A stretch of DNA of 5,441 nucleotides from Sulfurovum sp. (lineage in GTDB: Bacteria > Campylobacterota > Campylobacteria > Campylobacterales > Sulfurovaceae), in contig WFYB01000221.1 of the NCBI GenBank assembly GCA_015490315.1, positions 1 to 5,441 on the forward strand, read 5' to 3'. Both the position numbers and the translations under genes were made by a program. The notes beneath the pieces were generated by a model. That model had not been told where the DNA came from. It saw only the letters and a list, made by a program, of their open reading frames with translations, and made no database searches. Positions 5,248 through 5,441 of this stretch are shown here, one piece after another (position 1 is the first letter of the stretch; each line of letters opens with the position of its first letter).

Positions 5248-5441
5248 ATGACAAAAGAACAATTTATGAAAGACCTCCAGATCATCTATGATGAACTGCA
5301 GCAGCGTCAAGAGAGTCTCAACCGATACTATGAGCTGCTCGAAGAGGGCAAGAGGCATGAAAGAGCCGAGAAGGTAGTGGGTGCCTTTTTGGAGCTATTG
5401 GGACTGCCCCAGACCAGAGAGACCAAAATGGCGGCACTCAC
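5248..5441 (+). CDS. Hypothetical helical protein, N-terminal fragment (cut by window end)
   Basis: An open frame runs from ATG 5248 to the window edge without a stop (64 codons plus two bases). GAGGAA at 5235-5240 lies seven bases before the ATG, a good ribosome site, and the gap from the rdgB stop is only 29 bases, so the two are probably co-transcribed. The visible protein starts MTKEQFMKDLQIIYDELQQR and is rich in Glu, Gln, Leu and Arg. The first 45 residues look like a long amphipathic helix or coiled coil, followed by a more hydrophobic VVGAFLELLGL stretch. No signal peptide or known motif is visible, and I cannot name the family from this fragment. Confidence 0.7.
   Translation, partial: MTKEQFMKDLQIIYDELQQRQESLNRYYELLEEGKRHERAEKVVGAFLELLGLPQTRETKMAAL

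Overview
The window reads as chromosomal DNA of a Campylobacterota-like (epsilonproteobacterial) bacterium. A Sulfurovum- or Sulfurimonas-type, microaerophilic, hydrogen-oxidising organism is my best guess. That rests on protein flavour, tight gene packing and the [NiFe]-hydrogenase maturation genes, not on any marker gene, so taxonomy is inference only. Nearly all of the DNA is coding. I see no rRNA, tRNA, CRISPR array, transposase or integrase.

Left part, + strand: the C-terminal half of hypX (the gene starts before the window) overlaps hypA by 8 bases. These proteins serve the hydrogenase active site: HypX makes its CO ligand and HypA delivers nickel. A 142-base gap follows. It holds a short hairpin that may end the hyp transcript, then an 85-base element bounded by perfect 13-base inverted repeats with a REP-like GTAG/GC-rich hairpin inside. 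Next is a + strand gene for a two-domain DUF695-RraB protein.

Middle part, - strand: three genes appear to form one operon read right to left from an AT-rich promoter region near 4580. They are a YajR-like MFS transporter with a C-terminal soluble domain, an unrecognised 230-residue protein (start overlaps the transporter stop by one base), and a HyaD/HybD-type hydrogenase maturation protease. The protease gene ends tail-to-tail with the RraB-type gene, overlapping it by 11 bases, so no intergenic terminator can exist there.

Right part, + strand: rdgB (ITP/XTP pyrophosphatase) diverges from the transporter across a 70-base AT-rich spacer. It is followed 29 bases later by the start of an unrecognised, charged, helical protein cut by the window edge.

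Taken together, HypX, HypA and the protease cover three successive steps of [NiFe]-hydrogenase large-subunit maturation: CO ligand supply, nickel insertion and C-terminal cleavage. They sit on opposite strands around the DUF695-RraB gene. The MFS transporter and the 230-residue protein are tied to the protease by operon structure only. The least explained items are the inverted-repeat element at 1101-1185, the 230-residue protein, and an RraB-domain protein in a lineage whose well-studied members lack RNase E. I found nothing that amounts to a demonstrable new multi-gene system.
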